Positions 50,669 through 60,047 are shown, numbered from the stretch's first letter. The stretch: 64,000 nucleotides of DNA from Eubacteriaceae bacterium (GCA_910574015.1 CAJSYQ010000019.1:1-64000), one strand, 5' to 3'. Notes: a model not told the origin generated them from the letters alone. Program-made: numbers and translations.

Positions 50669-51945
50669 AGAGAGGACTGATCGAACAGATGCTTTCTGGT
50701 ATGGATGATAAATATATCCAGGAGGCTGTTGAAACGCAGGAAAGGGCAGACGAAGGGAAATCATCCGTTCTCAGAATGCGCAGACTGGCGGCTGCAGCTG
50801 CGGCATGTGTCGTGATTCTGGGGGCGGGCGTGTCGGTGGGGGCAGCTACCTCCCATGTGTTCCGGGATTGGGTCCGGAAAAACTTTATGGGGCAGGAGAT
50901 TACGAAGGTGGAGCTGACAAAGGGGGTGGGAGAAGAGACGGCAGCGGATCTTCCTCTGGATGAAGATGCTCATCTTTCACTGGCGGATAATATGGAGATT
51001 TATGGGGAGAGGGAAAGCTTTGTATGTCAGTATCATAGAAAAGGAGAGGAAGAGATTATCGATCAGGTGTATTCCGTACAGGAAAATGGACTGAAAAAAA
51101 TCGAAATGCGGGATTTTCATGGAAAGTATGACGGAGTCGATTTTTCCTTTCAGTATGCTATTATCAACCGGGAAATCCTTGGCTTTAATTACAGTGGGGA
51201 CGTCAGTCAGGTATTTCATTATGTTGATGGGGACAATGTTTACGCCGAATTGTGCGAAGTGGATGACGAAACATTTGTGAAAGGGTGTATTGTCCGGCTG
51301 GATCTGAGAAAGGGTACGGTGACGAAACTGACAGATAATGATACCATAGGCAATATGATAATGTCTCCCAACGGGAAGACCATTCTTATCAATTACCGGT
51401 CGGATGGCTATTGGAGTGCTTTTGATATCGCCAGCCGGACGGAGCAAAAGATAGATGAGATCAATGGGTACGCCCATACAAAAGAGATTGTGTTCCGGGG
51501 TGACGATCAGGTCCTTACTCTGGGGGATACCTATAAAAAAGGTGATGTGGAGATGACGGGGACGAAGGTGATCGACCTGAAGACAGGGAAACGGGTGGCA
51601 TCGTATAAGCAGTGTGGCGATTATGATCCGGAATGGCTGTTTGAACAGAAGAAAGGGAAATTAACGATCCGGAATGTGGACGGCACAACGGCATTTGCCA
51701 TTGAGACTGAGAAGGACTATCAAGGGTATCCGCATCCCCTGGCCTCCAGAGGAGACTATGTTCTGCTGGGGAACCTGGAAGAGCAGGATCAACCGTTCTA
51801 TCTCTGCAACCTGTCAGACAGGACTTCTATGAAAATCGATGCCTTTCCCGGTGCCGGGGATGAAATCGGACTGTATCTTGCCTCAAAGGAGGGAAAACTG
51901 CTGCTGACAGACGGAAAGGAAGCGTATTTAGTCACAATGAAATAG
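50665..51945 (+). CDS. Single-pass membrane partner of the ECF sigma factor, beta-rich outer domain
   Basis: 426 residues. A cytoplasmic part (1-38, GLIEQMLSGMDDKYIQEAVET) is followed by one membrane helix (AAAAAACVVILGAGVSVGAA) and a large extracellular region of beta-strand repeats with Asn/Gly/Asp turns (VVLRLDLRKGTVTKL-like blades), perhaps propeller-like. No zinc anti-sigma HxxxCxxC motif is present. Position and overlap with the sigma gene imply that it is an anti-sigma factor or a sensor. The N-terminal part is the likely sigma-binding region. Confidence 0.75.
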   Translation: MKRGLIEQMLSGMDDKYIQEAVETQERADEGKSSVLRMRRLAAAAAACVVILGAGVSVGAATSHVFRDWVRKNFMGQEITKVELTKGVGEETAADLPLDEDAHLSLADNMEIYGERESFVCQYHRKGEEEIIDQVYSVQENGLKKIEMRDFHGKYDGVDFSFQYAIINREILGFNYSGDVSQVFHYVDGDNVYAELCEVDDETFVKGCIVRLDLRKGTVTKLTDNDTIGNMIMSPNGKTILINYRSDGYWSAFDIASRTEQKIDEINGYAHTKEIVFRGDDQVLTLGDTYKKGDVEMTGTKVIDLKTGKRVASYKQCGDYDPEWLFEQKKGKLTIRNVDGTTAFAIETEKDYQGYPHPLASRGDYVLLGNLEEQDQPFYLCNLSDRTSMKIDAFPGAGDEIGLYLASKEGKLLLTDGKEAYLVTMK

Positions 51946-52032
51946 TATATTGGTACCAGTTTCTGAACCTGTCCATGTGAGGCAGCTGCGTCTATTGCCT
52001 TGACAGATCTATGTGAATGTAGTAAGATAAAA

Positions 52033-52049
52033 ACATACCGTTAGTATGT
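52033..52049. promoter_or_regulatory. TetR operator (ACATAC-n5-GTATGT)
   Basis: A palindrome ACATAC CGTTA GTATGT lies 16 bases before the TetR start. Half of it, ACATACCGT, recurs before the MFS gene. Confidence 0.7.
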
Positions 52050-52064
52050 AAGGAGGGAGAGAAC

Positions 52065-52718
52065 GTGGCAAGAAATAAGCATCCAGAGGAGACCATAAAC
52101 CGGATATTGGATGTTGCATTTCGCTTATTTATGGAAAAGGGATATGACCGCACGTCCATTCAGGATATCATTGATTATCTGGGAGGTCTTAGCAAAGGCG
52201 CCATATATCATCACTTTAAGTCAAAGGAAGATATTCTGATGGCAGTGATGGAGCGCATCACTGCGGGTTCAAACCATATGTTCCTGCTGGTACAGGACCG
52301 CTCCGATCTGAATGGACGGGAGAAACTGAAAACGATATTTAAGGAATCTGTCAGCCAGCCGGTACAGAACGATATATTCACAGTGGCTCCTGACTTTGAT
52401 CATAACCCCAGGTTTCTCTCCATGCTGCTTCATGATACGATAGAGGAGGCGGCTCCCAACTATATCCTGCCCATTATCCAGGAAGGGATTGCGGACGGCT
52501 CCATCCAGACAGATTATCCGAAGGAACTGGCCGAGCTGGTTCTACTGGTGGCAAATATCTGGATGAATCCCATGATATTCCATAATACGGAAGAAGAGGT
52601 CTGTCGCAAATTTATGGTGTTCAGCCAGATGCTGCAGGGCTTTGGCCTGGATATCGTGGATCAGGATATACTGGATAGGATCCGGGAACTCACTTCCATC
52701 TATCAAAAAAGAAAATAG
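52065..52718 (+). CDS. TetR/AcrR-family regulator
   Basis: 217 residues from a GTG start 7 bases after AGGAGGG. N-terminal HTH: ILDVAFRLFMEKGYDRTSIQDIIDYLGGLSKGAIYHHFKSKEDIL. The C-terminal ligand domain has no clear sub-family. It probably represses itself and the MFS pump 76 bases downstream through two matching palindromes. The inducer is likely a substrate of the pump. Confidence 0.92.
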   Translation: MARNKHPEETINRILDVAFRLFMEKGYDRTSIQDIIDYLGGLSKGAIYHHFKSKEDILMAVMERITAGSNHMFLLVQDRSDLNGREKLKTIFKESVSQPVQNDIFTVAPDFDHNPRFLSMLLHDTIEEAAPNYILPIIQEGIADGSIQTDYPKELAELVLLVANIWMNPMIFHNTEEEVCRKFMVFSQMLQGFGLDIVDQDILDRIRELTSIYQKRK

Positions 52719-52761
52719 TGATCTGCCCTGAAAGATGGGCAGATATATTTGAAAAATAATA

Positions 52762-52779
52762 CATACCGTCGTCCGGTAC
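52762..52779. promoter_or_regulatory. Second TetR operator before the MFS gene
   Basis: TACCG TCGTC CGGTA (52764-52778) sits 16 bases before the MFS start and contains the same ACATACCG half-site as the operator at 52033. Confidence 0.6.
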
Positions 52780-52794
52780 GAAAAGGAGGAACCT

Positions 52795-54039
52795 ATGAAA
52801 CAGAAGTTATTTTCAAAAGATTTTACATTGGTAGTGATCGGACAGATCATCTCACTGTTTGGGAATGCCGCGGTGAGATTTGCCCTGCCGCTGTATCTGC
52901 TGAATCTCACAGGATCGTCGGCGCTATTTGGAACGGTTACGGCCTGCGCCTTTCTTCCTGCCATCCTGCTTTCCCCCGTGGGAGGCATAATTGCAGACAG
53001 GGTGAATAAAAGAAATGTTATGGTAGTCCTTGATTTCTTAACGGCATTGGTGATCCTGATATTTTCGCTGCGGATGGAAGGGGGCAGTCTTGTCCTTCTG
53101 CTGACGGTTACGATGATGCTCCTTTATGGTATCGCAGGGGCCTACCAGCCGTCCGTACAGGCAAGCATCCCCGTCCTCGTCCATCAGGAGCAGTTTATGG
53201 CAGCGAACTCCGTTATCAATACGATAAGTTCCTTTTCCTCCCTGATGGGGCCTGTCCTCGGCGGCGTTTTATATAGCGCATACGGCCTGAAACCCGTATT
53301 ATGGATCTGCATGGCGTGCTTTACTGCCTCGGCAGTGATGGAGATATTCATACAGATACCATTCCAGAAGCAGCCCGCCCGGGGGAGTGTATGGAAGACG
53401 GCCAGAGCAGATTTTGCCGAGAGCATCCGTTTCATCCGGAAAGAGAAACCCGTCATCGCGAAAGTGGTCCTGGAGGTGTGCGGCATCAACCTGTTTCTAT
53501 CCGCCATGATCATAGTGGCGCTGCCGTATCTGGTGACAGAGGTATTGGATTTTGGAGCGGATCAGGCCAACAGGCTGTGCGGTTTTGCGGAGGGGGCATT
53601 GGCGGCGGGAGGACTGGCAGGAGGTATCTGCGCGGGAGTTTTTGCCGGCCGGCTTTCGATCCGAAGGGCGGGAAATCTTGTGATCGCCTGTGCCCTGTGT
53701 GTCCTTCCTGTCAGTGCCGTTCTGCTTCTGTCATCCTCCGGGCTCCTTTGTTATCTCGTACTGGTGGTATGCTGTTTTTTCATAATGGTATTTTCAACGA
53801 TATTTTCTGTCCAGATGCTGTCCTTTGTCCAGACAGAGACGCCGAAAAATCTTATCGGCAAGGTGATCGCTGTGATCCTCACTGTGACCATGTGCGCGCA
53901 GCCTCTGGGGAATGCGCTGTACGGCGTTCTGTTTGAGATCAGTACAGGGTTCGAATTTGCCGTTGTTCTGTTCTCCGGCGTTGTATCCTTGATCATCGCT
54001 GGCTATGCCAGAAATATTTTCAAAGCATTCTCTGCCTGA
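52795..54039 (+). CDS. MFS transporter (MFS_3-type efflux pump)
   Basis: 414 residues with 12 hydrophobic segments. FTLVVIGQIISLFGNAAVRFALPLYLLNLTGSSALFGTV and FLPAILLSPVGGIIADRVNKRNVMVVLDFLTAL carry MFS motif A, as in MefA/macrolide-type and other MFS_3 pumps. It probably exports drugs under control of the TetR upstream. AAAGGAGG precedes the ATG. It converges with the ferredoxin gene. Confidence 0.92.
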   Translation: MKQKLFSKDFTLVVIGQIISLFGNAAVRFALPLYLLNLTGSSALFGTVTACAFLPAILLSPVGGIIADRVNKRNVMVVLDFLTALVILIFSLRMEGGSLVLLLTVTMMLLYGIAGAYQPSVQASIPVLVHQEQFMAANSVINTISSFSSLMGPVLGGVLYSAYGLKPVLWICMACFTASAVMEIFIQIPFQKQPARGSVWKTARADFAESIRFIRKEKPVIAKVVLEVCGINLFLSAMIIVALPYLVTEVLDFGADQANRLCGFAEGALAAGGLAGGICAGVFAGRLSIRRAGNLVIACALCVLPVSAVLLLSSSGLLCYLVLVVCCFFIMVFSTIFSVQMLSFVQTETPKNLIGKVIAVILTVTMCAQPLGNALYGVLFEISTGFEFAVVLFSGVVSLIIAGYARNIFKAFSA

Positions 54040-54084
54040 AGGCCCTGGAAGGATAGGCGCGGGACGCAAAAATTCCCTTGGATG

Positions 54085-54270
54085 TTACAAAACCAGTGCT
54101 TTCTTTGGACAGAGATTGGAACATTTGCCGCAGGCGATACATTTGTCATAGTCTATGACCGGCGCTTCGAAATCCTTCTGGCTTAATGCGCCGGCGGGAC
54201 AGACCTTTACCGCGGGGCATTTGTGGTTTTGCGGGCAGTTTTCTACTACTATTTGAAGCCTTTTTTCCAT
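54085..54270 (-). CDS. Small 4Fe-4S ferredoxin-like protein
   Basis: 61 residues. The second half has the canonical cluster motif C-x2-C-x2-C-x3-CP (CIACGKCSNLCPKKA, Cys44/47/50/54). The first has Cys12, Cys18 and Cys24 in CPQNHKCPAVKVCPAGAL, wider spacing than classical 2x4Fe-4S ferredoxin but common in this small family. It may carry electrons or sense redox. It is a single gene between convergent and divergent neighbours. Confidence 0.88.
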   Translation of the reverse strand: MEKRLQIVVENCPQNHKCPAVKVCPAGALSQKDFEAPVIDYDKCIACGKCSNLCPKKALVL

Positions 54271-54387
54271 ACTTTACCTCATTTCTGCAAGGTGTACCTG
54301 CTAATTGTGCAAACTAAAATGATACATGTTAATTATACTATACAAACCCATGAAATATCAATTCAAATATAATTACAGGAGAAAAAT

Positions 54388-55527
54388 ATGGATATGATAA
54401 AGATTGTGCTGTCATCGGCAGTTGTTGTGGCATTTATTAACTTAATCTTACAAAACAAATCAAATAAATTGAATTATGTCACCGGGGAACGGGCTAAATG
54501 GAGAGAGTGCCTGAAAAGGATCGCGGTGGAGATTGCCAAAGCGGATATTACTACAATTCAGGTGCCCCTGACAGAATTGAAGGTTAATATAAATGGTTAT
54601 GGGAATTATAGAAATAATCCGGATGTGAAGGAGAAAATGGATGTATTCAGGGATGAACATATCTGGGAGATAATATTTCGTATGGAAGAGGAATGCATCA
54701 AAGGCCGGAATCCGGAGAATTTTGAGGAATACAAAGAGAAGTTAATAGACTATATAGGTTTCCTGCTTAAATTTGAGTGGGAGAGGTCTAAAAGTGAAGT
54801 AAAATCTGATTATTGTTTTTTGCTTTCTATCGCTCTGGCGCTGGCAGGAATTATTGGTTCCCTGATAAGTTTCAAGTTCAATAACTCTTCTGCAAAAAAT
54901 GGGAATTTGATTCATCTGGGGCTGGTACTTTTAATTCCATGTTCGATCAGCTGGATTCCGGCGTTGATTGATAAAATAAAGCTTTTTCGAGAGAAAAACT
55001 GGTTTAGAAATTTGGGTGCAGTTGTAGCATGGGCTTGCAGCATGTTATTTCTTGGCATTCTTGCTCTGATTTTTTATAAGGAGTTGGGAGATTGGATACT
55101 GTTTGTGATATATTCTTTTGTTTTTTCACTATTCAGTGTTATAAATGGGAGAGAACAGCATTTAGATTATTCAAATAAGCTGAACAATTATATGAAACCA
55201 GATTGGGTGGTAATTTATTACAGAAAAAGTAGTTTCGGGCTGATGAGAGCAGAGACATATCTGAACCGGATCGGCATTGAATACTATAAGGTGAAAATAT
55301 CTAAAGATGCGGATGATCTACATAACCTGGCCGAGGCAAAGAATATCGGGAATAAGAAGGTCCGGCGGCTCGTAGATGGGCTGCGGGAGAATGAGGGTTC
55401 TGCGTATCATTATATTTGTCAAAATACCCGTCCCCGGACTTATATTATACGATACAAGGACGGAGAGGATATTTATATAACCATTGGCAGAGATAAGAAA
55501 ACCTGGAAAAAATGGTTTAAAATATAG
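54388..55527 (+). CDS. Unknown multi-pass membrane protein
   Basis: 379 residues. An N-terminal membrane segment (IVLSSAVVVAFINLIL) is followed by a charged 120-residue region beginning TGERAKWRECLKRIA. A central cluster of four membrane segments follows (FLLSIALALAGIIGSLI, LGLVLLIPCSISWIPALI, AVVAWACSMLFLGILALIFY, WILFVIYSFVFSLFSVI). The basic cytoplasmic C-terminus of about 120 residues ends IYITIGRDKKTWKKWF. No family is recognised. Codon use is more AT-rich than neighbours, so recent acquisition is possible. AGGAGA lies 6 bases before the ATG. Confidence 0.6.
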   Translation: MDMIKIVLSSAVVVAFINLILQNKSNKLNYVTGERAKWRECLKRIAVEIAKADITTIQVPLTELKVNINGYGNYRNNPDVKEKMDVFRDEHIWEIIFRMEEECIKGRNPENFEEYKEKLIDYIGFLLKFEWERSKSEVKSDYCFLLSIALALAGIIGSLISFKFNNSSAKNGNLIHLGLVLLIPCSISWIPALIDKIKLFREKNWFRNLGAVVAWACSMLFLGILALIFYKELGDWILFVIYSFVFSLFSVINGREQHLDYSNKLNNYMKPDWVVIYYRKSSFGLMRAETYLNRIGIEYYKVKISKDADDLHNLAEAKNIGNKKVRRLVDGLRENEGSAYHYICQNTRPRTYIIRYKDGEDIYITIGRDKKTWKKWFKI

Positions 55528-55597
55528 CGGAAACCCCGCCTTTCTTGCGGTGTGCCGGTTTTTGTGTTATGATGAAAAAAAGAAGGAGGGCTGCAAG

Positions 55598-56938
55598 ATG
55601 AGACAACAATTAATGGATTATTCCAGTGCTCAGGAGAAGATCTGTCTAAAGAATGACTACATCGATCCGGCACTTTATGATGACTATAATGTAAATCTTG
55701 GCCTGCGTGACCAGAACGGAAAAGGAGTTCTCACGGGGCTTACGAATATTTCAAAGATCATAGGATCCCGGGAGGAGGCAGGAAAGCAGGTGCCCTGCGA
55801 GGGGGAGCTGTGGTACAGGGGCTATCCGGTGCAGAGCCTGATCCAGGCTATTGGAAGAGAGAAAATGGGCTTTGAGAGGGTAGCATATCTGCTTCTGATG
55901 GGAGAGATGCCGTCGGAGGAGGCGGAGAGGGAATTTTCCGGCTGGATCGGCAGATGCCGCAGACTGCCGACGAATTTTACCAGGGATGTGATAATGAAAG
56001 CGCCGACAGAGGATATTATGAATACCATAACAAGGAGCATCCTGACGCTGGCTGCCTATGATCCCAGGGCGAAGGATACCAGTGTGGCCAATTCCCTGTG
56101 CCAGAGTATTCAGTTGGTGAGTGAATTCCCCCTTCTGGCGGTATATGCCTACCATGCCTACAACCACTATGAGAAGGGCGGCAGCATGTTTATCCACAAT
56201 CCGGATCCGGAACTGTCCACGGCAGAGAATCTTCTGCGGATGCTCCGGCCGGATCAGAAATATTCAGACATTGAAGCGAAGGTGCTGGATACGGCGCTGA
56301 TCCTTCATATGGAACATGGGGGCGGTAACAATTCCACCTTCACAACCAGAGTTGTGACTTCTTCCGGTTCCGACACCTACTCCACCATTGCCGCGGCCAT
56401 GTCCTCCCTGAAGGGACCGAAACACGGCGGCGCAAATATTAAGGTGTCTGAGATGATGAGTGATATTAGAGAGCACGTTACGGATTACAGCGATAAGGAG
56501 AAGCTGCGGGATTATCTGGCCAGGATTTTGGAGAAACAGGCTTTTGATGGCGCCGGCCTTATCTATGGCATGGGACATGCGGTATATTCCCTGTCCGATC
56601 CCCGGGAGCGCATCTTTAAGGAATATGTGAAACGCCTCTCGGTGGCCAAGGGCAGAGAGGCGGATATGGTGCTGTATCAGAACGTAGAGGATATCGCTAT
56701 TGAACTGATCTGCGAGAAAAGGAGGATCTATAAGGGAGTTAGTCCCAACATTGATTTCTACAGCGGGTTTGTATATGACATGCTGGGGATTCCCAAGGAG
56801 TTGTATACGGCTATGTTTGCTGTGGCGCGCATTGTGGGATGGAGTGCACACCGGCTGGAGGAGCTGATCTGTATGAATAAGATCATACGGCCGGCATATA
56901 AGAGCGTGATGGAAGAGAGAGAAAAAAATGGGGTATGA
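55598..56938 (+). CDS. Citrate synthase
   Basis: About 446 residues from the ATG at 55598, which follows GAAGGAGGG. A longer frame from 55484 overlaps the previous gene and is not used. Motifs: LWYRGYPVQSL, HMEHGGGNNSTFTTRVVTSSGSDTYSTIAAAMSSLKGPKHGGANIKV (catalytic His), GMGHAVYSLSDPRERI (second His), NIDFYSGFVYDMLGIP. It condenses acetyl-CoA and oxaloacetate. A citrate versus 2-methylcitrate role cannot be separated by sight. It overlaps the first possible ATG of the Fic gene. Confidence 0.93.
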   Translation: MRQQLMDYSSAQEKICLKNDYIDPALYDDYNVNLGLRDQNGKGVLTGLTNISKIIGSREEAGKQVPCEGELWYRGYPVQSLIQAIGREKMGFERVAYLLLMGEMPSEEAEREFSGWIGRCRRLPTNFTRDVIMKAPTEDIMNTITRSILTLAAYDPRAKDTSVANSLCQSIQLVSEFPLLAVYAYHAYNHYEKGGSMFIHNPDPELSTAENLLRMLRPDQKYSDIEAKVLDTALILHMEHGGGNNSTFTTRVVTSSGSDTYSTIAAAMSSLKGPKHGGANIKVSEMMSDIREHVTDYSDKEKLRDYLARILEKQAFDGAGLIYGMGHAVYSLSDPRERIFKEYVKRLSVAKGREADMVLYQNVEDIAIELICEKRRIYKGVSPNIDFYSGFVYDMLGIPKELYTAMFAVARIVGWSAHRLEELICMNKIIRPAYKSVMEEREKNGV

Positions 56939-56940
56939 TC

Positions 56941-57681
56941 ATGGATGGAATAGAGAAAAATAATATGTTAGATTTTCTTTTGGAAAGATTCAAAATAGAA
57001 AGAGAGAAGTTTGACAGATCTGGTGTGTACGCATATACACAGCGTTTACTTGCCTATAATTCTAATAAAATTGAAGGGAGTACACTTACAGAGGAGCAGA
57101 CTGCTTCTCTGTTTGATCACGGCACGCTTCCCAAATCAGATGAATATTATAGAGCTAAAGATGTTGAGGAAATGAATGGACACTTTCTCATGTTCAATAA
57201 GATGTTGGATACATTGGATGAACCGTTGTCACAGGAGCTGATAAAACGATTCCATTATGAGTTAAAGTCTGGGGTGTTTGAGGATCGTGCCAATGGATAT
57301 GCGATCGGTGATTATAAGCAGCGTCCTAATATGATTGGTATGTATCAAACGGTAAGACCTGAGAATGTTGCACAAGAAATGTACTTATTAACAGATTGGT
57401 ATAATGATCAGGAGGTAGACTTTTCCGTATTAGCTGGGTTCCATGCTAGATATGAGAGTATACATCCTTTCCAGGATGGTAACGGCAGGACAGGCAGATT
57501 GATTCTTTTTAGGGAGTGTCTAAAGAATGGAATTGTACCAGTTGTGATTGAAGATGCAAATAGAAATGAATATCTGGAAGCTCTGAAAGAGTATAGGGAA
57601 GAAAGATCTTTGAATTTGCTGATCAGTCTGTTTGAAAAAGAGCAGCAATTCTATTTTGAAAAGTGTAAGTATTTTATGTAG
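56941..57681 (+). CDS. Fic-domain AMP-transferase-type protein
   Basis: About 246 residues. The catalytic motif HPFQDGNGRTGR (His about 175-177) is intact. An N-terminal inhibitory motif, S-x3-E-G (SNKIEG, about 43-48 of the longer frame), is present, so this is a class II self-inhibited Fic protein. GDYKQRPNMIG is the flap region. The ATG at 56941 has GGGG upstream. The ATG at 56935 overlaps citrate synthase. It would transfer AMP or a related group to proteins. It is more AT-rich than citrate synthase and no antitoxin gene is adjacent. Confidence 0.9.
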   Translation: MDGIEKNNMLDFLLERFKIEREKFDRSGVYAYTQRLLAYNSNKIEGSTLTEEQTASLFDHGTLPKSDEYYRAKDVEEMNGHFLMFNKMLDTLDEPLSQELIKRFHYELKSGVFEDRANGYAIGDYKQRPNMIGMYQTVRPENVAQEMYLLTDWYNDQEVDFSVLAGFHARYESIHPFQDGNGRTGRLILFRECLKNGIVPVVIEDANRNEYLEALKEYREERSLNLLISLFEKEQQFYFEKCKYFM

Positions 57682-57692
57682 GGTTTGGATGT

Positions 57693-57856
57693 TTATGCAC
57701 ACACAGAATCATACATTGGAACAAACTCATCAAATCTATAACAATGCTCAAGCAAACGTATTTCATCATCTCCATCTCAACTGCTTTGCTTACAAATTGA
57801 TTGATCCAATCAAGCGTGTATGTTCCACGTTCAATATGAATATGTCCATCTATCAT
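57693..57856 (-). pseudogene. PHP-family histidinol-phosphatase-like remnant, frameshifted
   Basis: The minus strand reads MIDGHIHIERGTYTLDW and then VSKAVEMEM, the classic start of PHP-type histidinol-phosphatase-like proteins. After VEMEM the match continues in another frame (DEIRLLEHCYRFDEFVP, then MYDSVCA and a stop at 57693). Only about 55 of the usual 250 or more residues remain. A frameshift and truncation make it non-functional. Confidence 0.65.
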
Positions 57857-58015
57857 TTTTCCCCCTGCACAGATAAGAAAATGTGAATGTGATATATTTA
57901 TCAGATACCGATGTATTGTCTGAAATGATTCTACCACATATCTACGAATAAATCATCTCATTTTTTATGACTTCCTCCGTCCGGCTGGCTGAAACAGACG
58001 GCGGCAAATAAATAG

Positions 58016-58044
58016 TTGTTGAAAATCCGAATCCATGGTAACAT
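58016..58044 (+). promoter_or_regulatory. Candidate promoter of the xylosidase gene
   Basis: TTGTTG (58016-58021) and TAACAT (58039-58044), 17 bases apart, lie 60 bases before the GH120 start. The remaining gap 57857-58015 is AT-rich, with no gene seen. Confidence 0.45.
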
Positions 58045-58103
58045 AGGCATAGTAGCTTTTGCATGACAATCCTTGTGGTGCTTATGCAGAATGGAGGAGA
58101 TCG

Positions 58104-60035
58104 ATGGGAAAGATATATCATGTTGCGAAGAACGGCGATGACCAGGGATGCGGGGACGAGAGGCATCCTTTTCTGACCATACAGAGGGCCGCAGATACCG
58201 CTGCCGCGGGGGATACGGTGATCGTTCACGGCGGCGAGTACAGGGAGTGGGTAAGGCCGCAGAACGGAGGGCTGGATGACAGCTGCCGGATCGTGTACCG
58301 GGCTGCGGACGGCGAGCAGGTGGTGATCAAGGGCTCCGAACGGATCCGCACATGGGTGCCGGAGGGAGACCAGGTATGGAAGGTCGTTATTGAGAATTCC
58401 TTTTTCGGAAACTATAATCCTTATGCCAGAGAGATTTCCGGGGACTGGCTGGTGGATCCGCGGAACTGGGCAGTTCATACAGGAGATGTCTATCTCAATG
58501 GGACATCGCTTTTTGAGGCACCGGATCTGGAGGCGGTACGCCGTCCCGTCCGGCGGGAGTACAGCCCCTATGAGACGTGGGAGATGCGCCGGGAGAAGAT
58601 CTGGAATGCGGAGGATTCCCTGCGGCAGTGGTATTGTGAGGCAGGGGCGGAAACCACCACCATATATGCAAATTTTGGCGGTCTGGATCCCAATGAGGAA
58701 GTGGTGGAGATCAATGTCAGGCCCTGTTGCTTTTTTCCTGACAAAAGGGGTCTGCACTATATTACGGTAAGCGGATTCGAGATGGCGCAGGCCGCGACGG
58801 ACTGGGCGCCGCCCACGGCATATCAGGTGGGGATGCTGGGACCGAACTGGGCCAGAGGATGGGTGATTGAAAACAATATCCTCCACGATTCCAAATGCTC
58901 TGCCATCAGTCTTGGAAAAGAGGGATCCACCGGGGATAACGAGTTTACAAAGTATCACAGGAAACCGGGATACCAGTATCAGATGGAGGCGGTGTTCCGG
59001 GCGTCGGACATCGGCTGGAGCAGGGAGCAGACGGGTTCCCATATCATTCGGGAAAATGTGATCTATCACTGCGGACAGACTGGCATCGTGGGGCATCTCG
59101 GCTGTGTCTTCAGTGAGATCTATGGCAATGAGATTCATCATATTGGCACGAAACATGAGTTTTATGGTCATGAGATTGCCGGGATCAAGCTTCATGCGGC
59201 AATCGATGTACAACTGCACGACAATCATATCCATCACTGCAGCCTGGGCATGTGGCTGGACTGGCAGGCCCAGGGCACCCGGGTGAGCCGAAACCTGTTT
59301 CATCACAATGACCGGGATTTTATGATAGAGGTGACCCACGGGCCGTATCTGGCAGACAACAATATATTTGCCTCCGAATACAGTATAGTAAACGCAGCCC
59401 AGGGCGGGGCCTATGTGCACAATCTTGTAATGGGATTTATTGTGCAGTATCCGGTACTCAACCGTTCCACGCCCTATCATTTCCCACATTCCACGAAGGT
59501 TCTTGGAACAGTTCCCACCTATGGCCTAGACGACCGCTGGTATCAGAATATCTTTGTGGGAGGCGGGGAAGAGGGCCGGCATTATGGGACGGATATCTAT
59601 GAGGGAGCCCCGGCATCCATGGAGGAATACATACAGCGTTACTGGGAGGCGGGTGCGGCAGATATTGAGACCTATGAGAGTATCCGGCAGCCCGCCTACA
59701 TCGATAATAATGTATACCTGCAGGGAGCTGCGGGATGTACGGGAGAACAGCATGCGTGGTGCGGCGGAGCCGGAGAGTTTATCCGGCTGGCAGAGGAGGG
59801 AGATTCCCTGTATCTGGAGGCGGAGCTTGCAGAAGGCGCATTTCAGCTGCCCACGGAACATATTATGACAAAGTGCCTTGGCAGGCCCAGGATCACAGAG
59901 GCGGCATATGAGAATCCCGACGGCACGCCAGTAATGATCCACAGGGATCTGATGGGCAGAGAGATGCCGTCAGCCCCGGTACCCGGCCCGCTGCAGGATC
60001 TGGTGCCGGGCAGGAACCGGATCCTGCTGAACTAG
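58104..60035 (+). CDS. GH120 beta-xylosidase
   Basis: 643 residues, parallel beta-helix. The start MGKIYHVAKNG follows GGAGGAG. A longer frame from 58059 is unlikely. It closely resembles XylC of Thermoanaerobacterium saccharolyticum, the GH120 founder, in blocks such as GDTVIVHGGEYREWV, GHEIAGIKLHAAIDVQ and GMWLDWQAQGTRVSRNLF. The proposed nucleophile Asp386 (WLDW) and acid/base Glu409 (MIEVTHGPY) lie 23 residues apart, as do Asp382 and Glu405 in XylC. There is no signal peptide, so it is cytoplasmic and would act on imported xylo-oligosaccharides. It is followed 12 bases later by feoAB. Confidence 0.92.
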   Translation: MGKIYHVAKNGDDQGCGDERHPFLTIQRAADTAAAGDTVIVHGGEYREWVRPQNGGLDDSCRIVYRAADGEQVVIKGSERIRTWVPEGDQVWKVVIENSFFGNYNPYAREISGDWLVDPRNWAVHTGDVYLNGTSLFEAPDLEAVRRPVRREYSPYETWEMRREKIWNAEDSLRQWYCEAGAETTTIYANFGGLDPNEEVVEINVRPCCFFPDKRGLHYITVSGFEMAQAATDWAPPTAYQVGMLGPNWARGWVIENNILHDSKCSAISLGKEGSTGDNEFTKYHRKPGYQYQMEAVFRASDIGWSREQTGSHIIRENVIYHCGQTGIVGHLGCVFSEIYGNEIHHIGTKHEFYGHEIAGIKLHAAIDVQLHDNHIHHCSLGMWLDWQAQGTRVSRNLFHHNDRDFMIEVTHGPYLADNNIFASEYSIVNAAQGGAYVHNLVMGFIVQYPVLNRSTPYHFPHSTKVLGTVPTYGLDDRWYQNIFVGGGEEGRHYGTDIYEGAPASMEEYIQRYWEAGAADIETYESIRQPAYIDNNVYLQGAAGCTGEQHAWCGGAGEFIRLAEEGDSLYLEAELAEGAFQLPTEHIMTKCLGRPRITEAAYENPDGTPVMIHRDLMGREMPSAPVPGPLQDLVPGRNRILLN

Positions 60036-60047
60036 GAGGAGGTCGAT

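Noticed and set aside
57942-59489. 515-codon open frame on the minus strand
   Set aside because: It is the antisense shadow of the GH120 gene. Its protein is rich in His, Pro and Arg and matches no fold, while the plus strand encodes a clear beta-xylosidase.
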